Below are positions 56,931 to 64,000 of a DNA stretch of 64,000 bases, piece by piece. The stretch covers positions 1 through 64,000 of the forward strand of contig NZ_FNPK01000005.1 in NCBI RefSeq assembly GCF_900107285.1, written 5' to 3'. Every line of letters starts with the position of its first letter. Within the stretch, counting starts at the first letter, position 1. Origin of the DNA: Acinetobacter kyonggiensis (GTDB lineage: Bacteria; Pseudomonadota; Gammaproteobacteria; Pseudomonadales; Moraxellaceae). Below the pieces are notes generated by a model. That model saw only the letters and a program-made list of their open reading frames with translations, was not told the origin of the DNA and did no database searches. Made by a program: the position numbers and the translations under genes.

Positions 56931-58130
56931 TTAAACATATTGCGATGCGGCATGTGCAGACGACCATGCCCATTGAAAATTAAACCCGCCTAAATGTCCT
57001 GAAACATCTAAAATTTCACCAACAAAGTACAAGCCTTTTTGCTTTTTACTTTCCATAGTTTTAGAGGATACTTCTGTGGTATCCACACCGCCCAAAGTCA
57101 CTTCCGCAGTACGATAGCCTTCAGTTCCTGATGGTTTGACCTCAAAAGCATGTAAACGATTGGCAATTTGTTCTAATTTATCATCGCTCAAATTACCAAT
57201 TGAAGTTTCAGCAGATTCAGCCCAAATTAAGGTTTGTAATTCTAAAACGACACTTTTCGGTAAATGTTCAATCAATAACGTACGCAACAAAACTTTCGGT
57301 TGGCTTTGTTTCTTCGCTTTAAAGAAGTCGAGTAAATCCAGATAAGGCAGGAAGTTAATTTTAAAGCTTTGACCGACATCCCAATAGTTCGAAAGTTGTA
57401 AAGAACTTGGCCCACTTAAACCCCGATGGGTAAATAACAAGGCTTCGGTAAAGCTGTTTAAGTCATTCGATAAGGTTGCATCGACGGCATTGCCACTTAA
57501 ACGCGTGGTGACTTCTTTAAACTGATCGGAAAAGGTAAAAGGCACTAAGCCAGCACGAGTCTGGTGTATATGATGCCCAAATTTTTTAGCGATGTCATAA
57601 CCAATGCCTGAACCGCCTAAGGTCGGAACAGATAAACCACCTGATGCAACCACCACTGATTCAGTTTGAAAATGACCGAGTGTGGTTGCGACTTGAAAAC
57701 CTTGATCGGCAATTGAGGTCACCGCTTTTACTTCACAACTGGTTTTAATCTCGACTAAGCCTGTTTTATCGCATTCAGCTAACAGCATGGCTAAAATTTC
57801 TTTGGCACCATTTAGAGTAAAGAGCTGACCATGTTTGCGTTCTTCGTATGCAATAGCATGTTGGCAGACCAAAGCAATAAAGTCCCAATTGGTATAACGC
57901 GTGAGGGCAGAAATCACAAAATGTGGATTATGTGAAATAAAATTTTCAGGTTCGACATACAGGTTGGTGAAGTTACATTTACCACCACCAGACATCAGAA
58001 TTTTTTTACCCACTTTATTGGCTTTTTCAAGCACCAGAACTTTACGACCACGTTCGGCAGCCATATAAGCAGTCATCAAACCTGACGCACCTGCACCTAA
58101 AACAATGACATCATATTGATTTGAAGACAT
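56931..58130 (-). CDS. HI0933/YhiN-family flavoprotein
   Basis: A 399-aa FAD-dependent oxidoreductase. The N-terminal dinucleotide-binding motif is VIVLGAGASGLMTAYMAAER, followed by VGKKILMSGGGKCNFTN, the family signature, and a C-terminal FAD motif GLYFVGEILDVSGHLGGFN. The family (YhiN, HI0933) is conserved but its substrate is unsettled; some annotation calls it an aminoacetone oxidase. The length is normal. Confidence 0.9.
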   Translation of the reverse strand: MSSNQYDVIVLGAGASGLMTAYMAAERGRKVLVLEKANKVGKKILMSGGGKCNFTNLYVEPENFISHNPHFVISALTRYTNWDFIALVCQHAIAYEERKHGQLFTLNGAKEILAMLLAECDKTGLVEIKTSCEVKAVTSIADQGFQVATTLGHFQTESVVVASGGLSVPTLGGSGIGYDIAKKFGHHIHQTRAGLVPFTFSDQFKEVTTRLSGNAVDATLSNDLNSFTEALLFTHRGLSGPSSLQLSNYWDVGQSFKINFLPYLDLLDFFKAKKQSQPKVLLRTLLIEHLPKSVVLELQTLIWAESAETSIGNLSDDKLEQIANRLHAFEVKPSGTEGYRTAEVTLGGVDTTEVSSKTMESKKQKGLYFVGEILDVSGHLGGFNFQWAWSSAHAASQYV

Positions 58131-58196
58131 GAAAAACTCACGGGAGATAAAAGCAGGGCATTATAGACAATTTTGCGCTCAATTTCAGGTTTGATC

Positions 58197-59093
58197 TTAC
58201 TTGAGGGCTTTACCTTGTAAACCGCCACTATGAATGATCAGAATTCTTGTATTTGGGGGGAAATATTTTTTTTGAATTAAATCGAAAATCCCGTAGAGCA
58301 TTTTTCCGGTATAGACCTGTTCCAAAGGAATAGCAAAATCCTGTTCAAATTTTTCGATAAATTGCATCAGTTCCGTTGGTGCTTTGGCATAACCGCCAAA
58401 ACAATAATCATCCATGATGTTCCAGTTTTTCTTGACCGTATACTGGGCAACCTCATGGGATAAAAAATCCCCTTTTAACACAGAAAAACCCAAAATAGTT
58501 TGATGGGCTGCACTTGCTTCAATCAGACCTGAAATCGTGCCACCAGTCCCAACCGCACAGCAAATCACATCATAATTTTGTCGATCATGTTCGCTTAATA
58601 TTTCCTGACAGCCTTGGATTGCAAGCGCATTGGTGCCACCTTCAGGAATAATATAGTGCTCGGGGAACTGTTGTTTTAATGCTGACAAATATTCAGGCTG
58701 ATCTTTGTGTCGATACTGCTGGCGCGAGACAAAATGTAGTTGCATGCCGAAGTGTTGTGCCGTGCTTAATGTTGGATTAAGGACTTTATCACTCAGTTCT
58801 TCACCGCGAATGATCCCGACACTTTTTAGACCAAATAAATGTGCTGCATAGGCGGTGGCAGCAATATGATTGGAATAAGCACCACCAAAGGTTAATACGT
58901 TATCAAAGCCTTGTTGCTGTGCTTCCAGAACATTGTATTTCAGTTTAAAAAATTTATTGCCCGAAATTTGCGGATGAATTTGATCTAGCCGTTTAATGCT
59001 CAGACTGACTGAGGGATCAAGTATTAATTTTTGATAAGCAATGGTTTGGGCAATACTGTCAAACATAGATGAATCTAAATCAATAAGTTCCAC
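58197..59093 (-). CDS. PLP-dependent ACC deaminase/D-cysteine desulfhydrase family
   Basis: A 298-aa fold-type II pyridoxal-phosphate enzyme. The PLP lysine is in SGNKFFKLKYN, the substrate loop is FGGAYSNHIAATAYA, and the phosphate-binding region is VGTGGTISGLIEA. Members remove amino or thiol groups from small amino acids such as D-cysteine or 1-aminocyclopropane-1-carboxylate; the substrate here cannot be told by sequence. Start at 59093. Confidence 0.85.
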   Translation of the reverse strand: MELIDLDSSMFDSIAQTIAYQKLILDPSVSLSIKRLDQIHPQISGNKFFKLKYNVLEAQQQGFDNVLTFGGAYSNHIAATAYAAHLFGLKSVGIIRGEELSDKVLNPTLSTAQHFGMQLHFVSRQQYRHKDQPEYLSALKQQFPEHYIIPEGGTNALAIQGCQEILSEHDRQNYDVICCAVGTGGTISGLIEASAAHQTILGFSVLKGDFLSHEVAQYTVKKNWNIMDDYCFGGYAKAPTELMQFIEKFEQDFAIPLEQVYTGKMLYGIFDLIQKKYFPPNTRILIIHSGGLQGKALK

Positions 59094-59313
59094 AGCATTG
59101 TACCCGTAGTTTTAGAAGCTAATAAAATTAAAGCTGTAAAATTAGAGAGTTCAGTGTTCATCTTGTATGGGCAAATATGGTTGTAAAAATTTTAAATCAT
59201 CTTTATTTGTAAGAATATCTTAAGTCATTGAATATGAATTATAAAAAAAAGATCACTAAATGTGCATTAGTGCTAAGCTAACGATATAACAATGATGAAA
59301 AAGAGGATATGTA

Positions 59314-59505
59314 ATGAAAAAGCTATCCATTGGTTTATCTATTTGCTTGTTGGTTTTATTGACGGCTTGTGATGCAAAAGATGATTATAACAAGCCAAAA
59401 ACTGAGGTACGTACCATGATTATTGGTGGTATGCCTATTCATGATGAGGATTATCGCCTTAGCCAGCTGAATGCCCGCGAAAGTAAACCTGTCGTTCAAC
59501 AGTAA
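59314..59505 (+). CDS. small putative lipoprotein
   Basis: A 63-aa protein with a lipoprotein signal: KKLSIGLSICLLVLLTAC, with the lipobox LTAC and Cys19, followed by a short hydrophilic mature part (DAKDDYNKPKTEVRTM...). A GAGGA ribosome-binding site lies 6 bp upstream of the ATG. Unknown function. Confidence 0.75.
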   Translation: MKKLSIGLSICLLVLLTACDAKDDYNKPKTEVRTMIIGGMPIHDEDYRLSQLNARESKPVVQQ

Positions 59506-59873
59506 GGCGATCAAGAAAAGAAGCTGAGCATATACATATTGTCAGTACATGGGCGTGTAGTGAGATGTGTAAGAAGGAACAGATGCAGTGTGCTAAGCCA
59601 GATGTGTGAAAATTTGAACTAGACGTTTTACGTCTTGTAAATAGTCTGTGTTCTTTAAAACCTTTCAAAAGTAGCGCTAATGCTGATGTAAATGTATAAA
59701 AAATCAGTCAATAAAATGCGGCAGTGCTGATTCTAAAGCATCGAGTATTGAATATTTTTTGATTTATGCAAGTGATCTAATTAATCTGAAATATAAAATT
59801 ATTAGGGTAATAAGCATATAAAACACGTAGAATTGACCAACATATTTTTCCTCATTATTTAAGGTCAAACGCA
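59506..59873. other. gap before the LysE gene
   Basis: About 370 bp in which I see no convincing gene, terminator or repeat; the AT-rich end presumably holds the promoter of the exporter gene. Confidence 0.4.
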
Positions 59874-60497
59874 TTGGAATCAGTATTGATATTAGGCTCA
59901 ATTACTTTTGCGCTGGTGCTGGGTGCAATTAGCCCCGGGCCAACGTTTATTTATGTAGCAAAAAATTCAATTGCGATTTCACGTAAACATGGATTATTTA
60001 CGGCTTTAGGCACAGGTACGGGTGCTGCTTTATTTGGCTTTTTAGCAGTCATGGGATTGCAAGCTGTTTTACTGGCAGTGCCATCCGCTTATCTGGCTTT
60101 GAAAATTTGTGGTGGTTTATATTTACTTTGGCTGGCGTATAAAATTATTAAACATGCCAAAGAGCCGATGCAAACCGCAGAAGGCGATGTAAAGCCCATG
60201 ACTCATGCGCAGGCCTATCGTTTAGGTTTAATTACGCAGTTAAGTAATCCTAAAATTGCCATTATTTTAGCCAGTGTTTTTACGGCACTTTTACCGAAAG
60301 AAATTCCTACTTATTTTTATCTGGTTTTACCGATTTTATGTTTTTTTATTGATGCAGGCTGGTATTCATTGGTGGCAGTGGCATTATCGGCTGAAGGGCC
60401 AAGAAAAGTTTATTTAAAGTCTAAAGCTATTTTTGACCGAATTGCAGGTGGGGTTATGACTTTACTGGGCTTAAAACTCATTTTTGGTATGAAGTAG
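59874..60497 (+). CDS. LysE/RhtB-family amino acid exporter
   Basis: A 207-aa inner-membrane exporter with about six helices. The family signature GAISPGPTFIYVAKNSI is near residue 18, followed by a GTGTGAALFGFLAVMGLQ helix pair. It starts with TTG at 59874 (AAGG ribosome-binding site upstream). Such proteins export amino acids or related small molecules; the substrate is not predictable here. Confidence 0.88.
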   Translation: MESVLILGSITFALVLGAISPGPTFIYVAKNSIAISRKHGLFTALGTGTGAALFGFLAVMGLQAVLLAVPSAYLALKICGGLYLLWLAYKIIKHAKEPMQTAEGDVKPMTHAQAYRLGLITQLSNPKIAIILASVFTALLPKEIPTYFYLVLPILCFFIDAGWYSLVAVALSAEGPRKVYLKSKAIFDRIAGGVMTLLGLKLIFGMK

Positions 60498-60894
60498 TTT
60501 TTTGCGTCATTCGCATATCGTATTATTTTATCATTTCTAGAGCAAAGCAATGCATCAGGTATTGCTTTAAGCATTTGCAAATGAATACGAAAATTAGAAA
60601 ATAAGCTGTAGAAAATAAAAGACCGACGATTCGAGTGATATGAAATCGTCGGTCAAAAAATCTGTTGCAAATTTTAGTTCGGGCTGCTGTTCCATACTAA
60701 AACTTGAAACTTAGTAAGTTTATTGCTTTAGGAAAAGTTCACCGAAAATGTTGTGGATGCCGGTACAAATTAACGGGTTTATGAACTTCTTACCTCATAT
60801 AACGTAGGGGTTTACAGATTGGTTGACAATAAAATGAAAAAAAACTCATTTTTTTTTATAATGGTGATCTAAACGTTGTTTACGTAGGTACATA
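60498..60894. other. gap with an orphan hairpin
   Basis: About 400 bp without a gene. It holds the strong hairpin at 60621-60654 and, near the end, a TATAAT at 60857-60862 that may serve the next gene. A TTGACA at 60823 is too far (28 bp) to pair with it. Confidence 0.4.
60621..60654 (-). terminator. strong hairpin with minus-strand T tract
   Basis: An 11-bp perfect stem, GACCGACGATT/AATCGTCGGTC, followed on the minus strand by TTTTATTTT, the pattern of an intrinsic terminator. No minus-strand gene lies just upstream of it, so it may end a small RNA or protect the lysE transcript. Confidence 0.5.
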
Positions 60895-61338
60895 GTGTCA
60901 CTAAATCGATATTTTTTATGGTTTTTTTTATTTTGCTTTATTTTTACCTGTATCTGCGGTGTTTTAGCCGCTTTATTGCCTACAGGCATGGGCGGTATTT
61001 TGACTGTAATACCGTATTTAACAGCCATGATTTTAGTGCTTTATAAGTTTTTAAAACAACAACAGCGTGCACCCAGTGATCAAGAGCGGAAAAAAATAAC
61101 TTTAGGATTTAGTCTGATTTTCTGGGGCTATAACCTTGCCTTTTTGTTGGTTGGAATTTTAATTTTTTCTAAAGGTGATCCCGATATTTGGCAAAATTTC
61201 CTATTTTATCTAAAAAATCCACAATTTATGAGTGTGGTGATGGTGATGATTCTGTTGATTGCGATACCGCTATATCTCTTAACGTATTGGTTTTATGGTA
61301 AACAAGCACAACGTATGGCAAAAAAAATGTTCGGTTGA
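60895..61338 (+). CDS. small membrane protein, ABZJ_00895-like
   Basis: A 147-aa protein with four hydrophobic helices (about residues 6-28, 35-52, 76-97 and 110-132). The sequence RYFLWFFLFCFIFTCICGVL and the ending LTYWFYGKQAQRMAKKMFG resemble a membrane family known from Acinetobacter genomes (ABZJ_00895). The function is unknown. It starts with GTG at 60895. Family assignment is from memory of the pattern, not a search. Confidence 0.7.
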   Translation: MSLNRYFLWFFLFCFIFTCICGVLAALLPTGMGGILTVIPYLTAMILVLYKFLKQQQRAPSDQERKKITLGFSLIFWGYNLAFLLVGILIFSKGDPDIWQNFLFYLKNPQFMSVVMVMILLIAIPLYLLTYWFYGKQAQRMAKKMFG

Positions 61339-61406
61339 TCAATGATCCTTGCTTGAATTTTCAACGCTCTTGATCTATAGATAGAAGAAACAAGAGAGAT
61401 CATGAA

Positions 61407-62315
61407 ATGCAAAAAGCATGTGTATTGATTACAGGTGCAAGTGGTTTTATTGGTTCGCATCTTATTGCTTATTTATTGGCGCGTGATTATGCAGTGGTTG
61501 GACTCACGCGACAAAAAGATAAGCTGTCTCGTCATCCGAGTCTGATTTGGATTCAGCAGTTAGATGAACTGAAAACCGATCGTATTGACTATGTGATTAA
61601 TCTTGCGGGCGAAAATATTGGCAAGGCACGTTGGACAGCCAAGAGAAAACAGCAGTTAATCCAGAGTCGTGTTGAAACCACACAGCAACTTTATCGTTAC
61701 TTAGAAAAAAGACAGATTTTTCCCAAGCGGATTATTTCAGGTTCTGCCGTGGGCTATTATGGTATTGATCCGACTGAACAGTGGACAGCGGTGTGTACTG
61801 AACAGTCTGCGCCACAGTCTATTTTTATGTCGGAACTGTGTCAGCGATGGGAACATGCTGCATTAAGTTTTCAGTCTCAGCAGACTAAAATCGTACGTTT
61901 CGGGATTGTCTTTGCAAACAATGGTGGCATTCTTCCGCAAATGTTATTGCCGATTAAACTGAATATGGTGGGGCGTATTGGGCATGGGCGGCAACCTGTG
62001 GTTTGGGTACATATTCAAGATGTGCTACGTGCAATTGAATTTTTAATGACCAAAGAAACTACGGCTCAGACTTTTAATGTGGTTTGCCCAGAAAAAATGA
62101 CCCAAGCGCAGTTTGTGCACATTGCCGCACAGCAACTGAAACGTAAACCTTTTTTCTGTTTACCGACTTTTGTTTTGAAAGCAGTGTTGGGTGAGCAATC
62201 GCAATTGGTTTTAAATGGTCAATATGTGCAACCCAAAGCATTGCAAGATGTGGGATTTGAGTTTAAATATCCCACGTTAAAACAGGCTTTGGAGGATATT
62301 TTAGGGTCGAGTTAA
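61407..62315 (+). CDS. TIGR01777-type NAD-dependent epimerase/oxidoreductase
   Basis: A 302-aa short-chain-dehydrogenase-like protein. The Rossmann motif VLITGASGFIGSHLIAYLL is at the N-terminus. Family features follow: INLAGENIGKARWTAKRK, SGSAVGYYG (catalytic Tyr region) and a C-terminal DUF1731-like domain (VLGEQSQLVLNGQYVQPKAL). Its substrate is unknown (YfcH/SDR39U1 group). It is convergent with the ThiO-like gene, with a 4-bp overlap at the stops. Confidence 0.9.
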   Translation: MQKACVLITGASGFIGSHLIAYLLARDYAVVGLTRQKDKLSRHPSLIWIQQLDELKTDRIDYVINLAGENIGKARWTAKRKQQLIQSRVETTQQLYRYLEKRQIFPKRIISGSAVGYYGIDPTEQWTAVCTEQSAPQSIFMSELCQRWEHAALSFQSQQTKIVRFGIVFANNGGILPQMLLPIKLNMVGRIGHGRQPVVWVHIQDVLRAIEFLMTKETTAQTFNVVCPEKMTQAQFVHIAAQQLKRKPFFCLPTFVLKAVLGEQSQLVLNGQYVQPKALQDVGFEFKYPTLKQALEDILGSS

Positions 62316-63442
62316 GTCGTTAAAGTATTGGCAGTCAGTCTTGTTGGACAAAAAGCCATTGGGTCGAGCAAGGTCGGTTGTTTTAGTATGAGCTGTCTTA
62401 ATAGACGTGCAGATGCAGGTCCCATACATAAACCATTACGGAAATGCCCAAAGTTTGCCCATAGATTATCAAGCTCGGGCATTTTTCCAATATAGGGCAC
62501 ACCTGTCGGTGAACTTGGTCTTAAGCCAGCCCATTGTTTGACGATTGGAAATGCTGCCAGTTCAGGCACCATCTCGAAGCATGCTGCTAAAATGGTCTGT
62601 TTGGTTGCAGCAGTAGGCGTGGTGTCGAAACCGCAATGGGCCATGCTTGAGCCGCATACGACATGCCCATCTAAACGTGGAATTAAATACATCACGTTAT
62701 TCATGCACATGGTGGGCAACCAGTTTTGTGGGGTTTTAAACAGCACCATTTGTCCTTGTACAGGCTGGACAGGAATATCTAAATCGAGTTGTTCAGACCA
62801 ATGTTTAGACCAAGCGCCTGTGGTAATCACAAACTGGTCTGCGAAATAGGTTTGCTGATTTTGACTACGAATGGATTGAACTTTGCCATTTACAATATTG
62901 AACTGTTCAATTGGACAGTGTTCAATAAATTCAACTTTAGGGTGCTGCTTTAAGTAGCCAATCATAGATTGTAACAATCTTGGATTACGTACATTGGCAA
63001 TCTGCGGGAAATACATGGCATGTTGAAATTGCGGATGAATGAAGGGATTCACTTGTGCCAATTGTTCTGCTTGTAAATATTCAGCGTGCTGCATCGGTTG
63101 TTGAAATTGCTGGGCGTAATTCAATCCTGTTTCAAAATCAGCTTCATCAAAAATCAGTAGACCTGTTTCATGAATTTCAAAATCAATGCCTGAAATGGGC
63201 TTTAATTTTTCATTCCAGTCTAAATACAGAGACTTTCCGTGTTGTGCCAATTGATTCACAGCATGCGGATAGCGCCACGGGTACATCGGGGAGAGAATTC
63301 CGCCACCAGCCCATGATGCGGCTTGACCTGCGTGTTGCTGATCGAAAATAATGACGGAACATCCTTGTTCCACAAGCTCTAAAGCAGACATTAAACCGCT
63401 AATACCTGCTCCAATAATGGCAATTTTCATCGCTTGCGTCAC
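62312..63442 (-). CDS. thiO: FAD-dependent glycine oxidase-like protein (ThiO/DadA family)
   Basis: A 376-aa flavoenzyme of the DAO superfamily. The FAD-binding motif is IAIIGAGISGLMSALELVEQ, and SWAGGGILSPMYPWRYP is typical of ThiO-type glycine oxidases that make the imine for thiazole synthesis. The C-terminal motif WAGLRPSSPTGVPYIGKMP is typical of the superfamily. No thiamine gene is adjacent, so the exact substrate is uncertain. It shares its direction with hemB, 6 bp away. Confidence 0.75.
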   Translation of the reverse strand: MTQAMKIAIIGAGISGLMSALELVEQGCSVIIFDQQHAGQAASWAGGGILSPMYPWRYPHAVNQLAQHGKSLYLDWNEKLKPISGIDFEIHETGLLIFDEADFETGLNYAQQFQQPMQHAEYLQAEQLAQVNPFIHPQFQHAMYFPQIANVRNPRLLQSMIGYLKQHPKVEFIEHCPIEQFNIVNGKVQSIRSQNQQTYFADQFVITTGAWSKHWSEQLDLDIPVQPVQGQMVLFKTPQNWLPTMCMNNVMYLIPRLDGHVVCGSSMAHCGFDTTPTAATKQTILAACFEMVPELAAFPIVKQWAGLRPSSPTGVPYIGKMPELDNLWANFGHFRNGLCMGPASARLLRQLILKQPTLLDPMAFCPTRLTANTLTT

Positions 63443-63448
63443 TTGTCC

Positions 63449-64000
<552 letters not shown>

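Noticed and set aside
60823..60862. TTGACA and TATAAT as a consensus promoter for the gene at 60895.
   Set aside because: The spacing is 28 bp, too long for a sigma-70 promoter; only the TATAAT is retained as a possible -10.
60846..61028. A 60-codon minus-strand frame ending at the start region of the ABZJ_00895-like gene.
   Set aside because: It is antisense to the membrane protein gene, lysine-rich from poly-T stretches, and lacks a ribosome-binding site.

Overview
The window is almost certainly from an Acinetobacter species (gamma-proteobacteria). It carries the bfmR-bfmS two-component pair, a 13-gene nuo operon with a fused nuoCD, nrdA and nrdB on one strand, upp, a ferredoxin-NADP reductase with a divergent LysR gene, and a small membrane protein resembling an Acinetobacter-restricted family. 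The species cannot be fixed from this sequence. The window has two parts: an AT-rich accessory island (about 1-26,110) and ordinary core chromosome (about 26,130-64,000).

Island, left to right: (a) the edge of an IS3-family element (1-about 308). (b) A five-gene module (700-9546): a cytosine-5 DNA methyltransferase on the plus strand, convergent with a tightly packed minus-strand operon encoding a MORC/MutL-like GHKL ATPase, a Z1-domain superfamily II helicase, a PD-(D/E)XK-type protein and an AIPR protein. This is the most interesting system in the window. Its architecture fits the predicted MORC/GHKL-linked restriction systems known mainly from comparative genomics, and its mechanism cannot be read from sequence. 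(c) Mobile debris (9686-14005): an IS5-like transposase tail, a coiled-coil protein, and a wrecked Tn7-like core with tnsA intact and tnsB cut at its 3' end by a 1233-bp IS3-family element. No tnsC is present, and only the 3' tail of a probable tniQ/tnsD-like gene remains beyond the IS. (d) Small regulatory genes (14167-16428), with two copies of one perfect 16-bp palindrome and a degenerate third copy in front of a C-protein-like HTH gene. (e) A lipoprotein, a complete type I restriction-modification operon hsdR-hsdM-hsdS whose S subunit carries an extra Panacea-like C-terminal domain, and a GmrSD-like DUF262/DUF1524 nuclease. Three 21-bp degenerate repeats at 26,048-26,110, just past the nrdB stop codon, look like a Tn7-type transposon end and may mark the island boundary.

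Core part: nrdB, a 42-aa membrane protein, a 111-bp inverted repeat and nrdA on the minus strand, with paired NrdR-like boxes upstream. Then come bfmR-bfmS, the nuoA-N operon (34,712-49,768), upp, two cold-shock-domain proteins (one fused to a membrane segment and an Excalibur domain), a LysR gene divergent from fpr, a CmpX-like mechanosensitive channel with small membrane proteins, a YhiN-type flavoprotein, a PLP-dependent deaminase/desulfhydrase, a LysE exporter, an SDR epimerase, a ThiO-like oxidase and the 3' part of hemB.

The island is a layered defence cargo: a methylation-linked GHKL/helicase system, a type I restriction-modification system and a probable modification-dependent nuclease. 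It lies beside housekeeping genes for deoxynucleotide synthesis, envelope stress sensing and respiration. No tRNA, rRNA or CRISPR array was seen.
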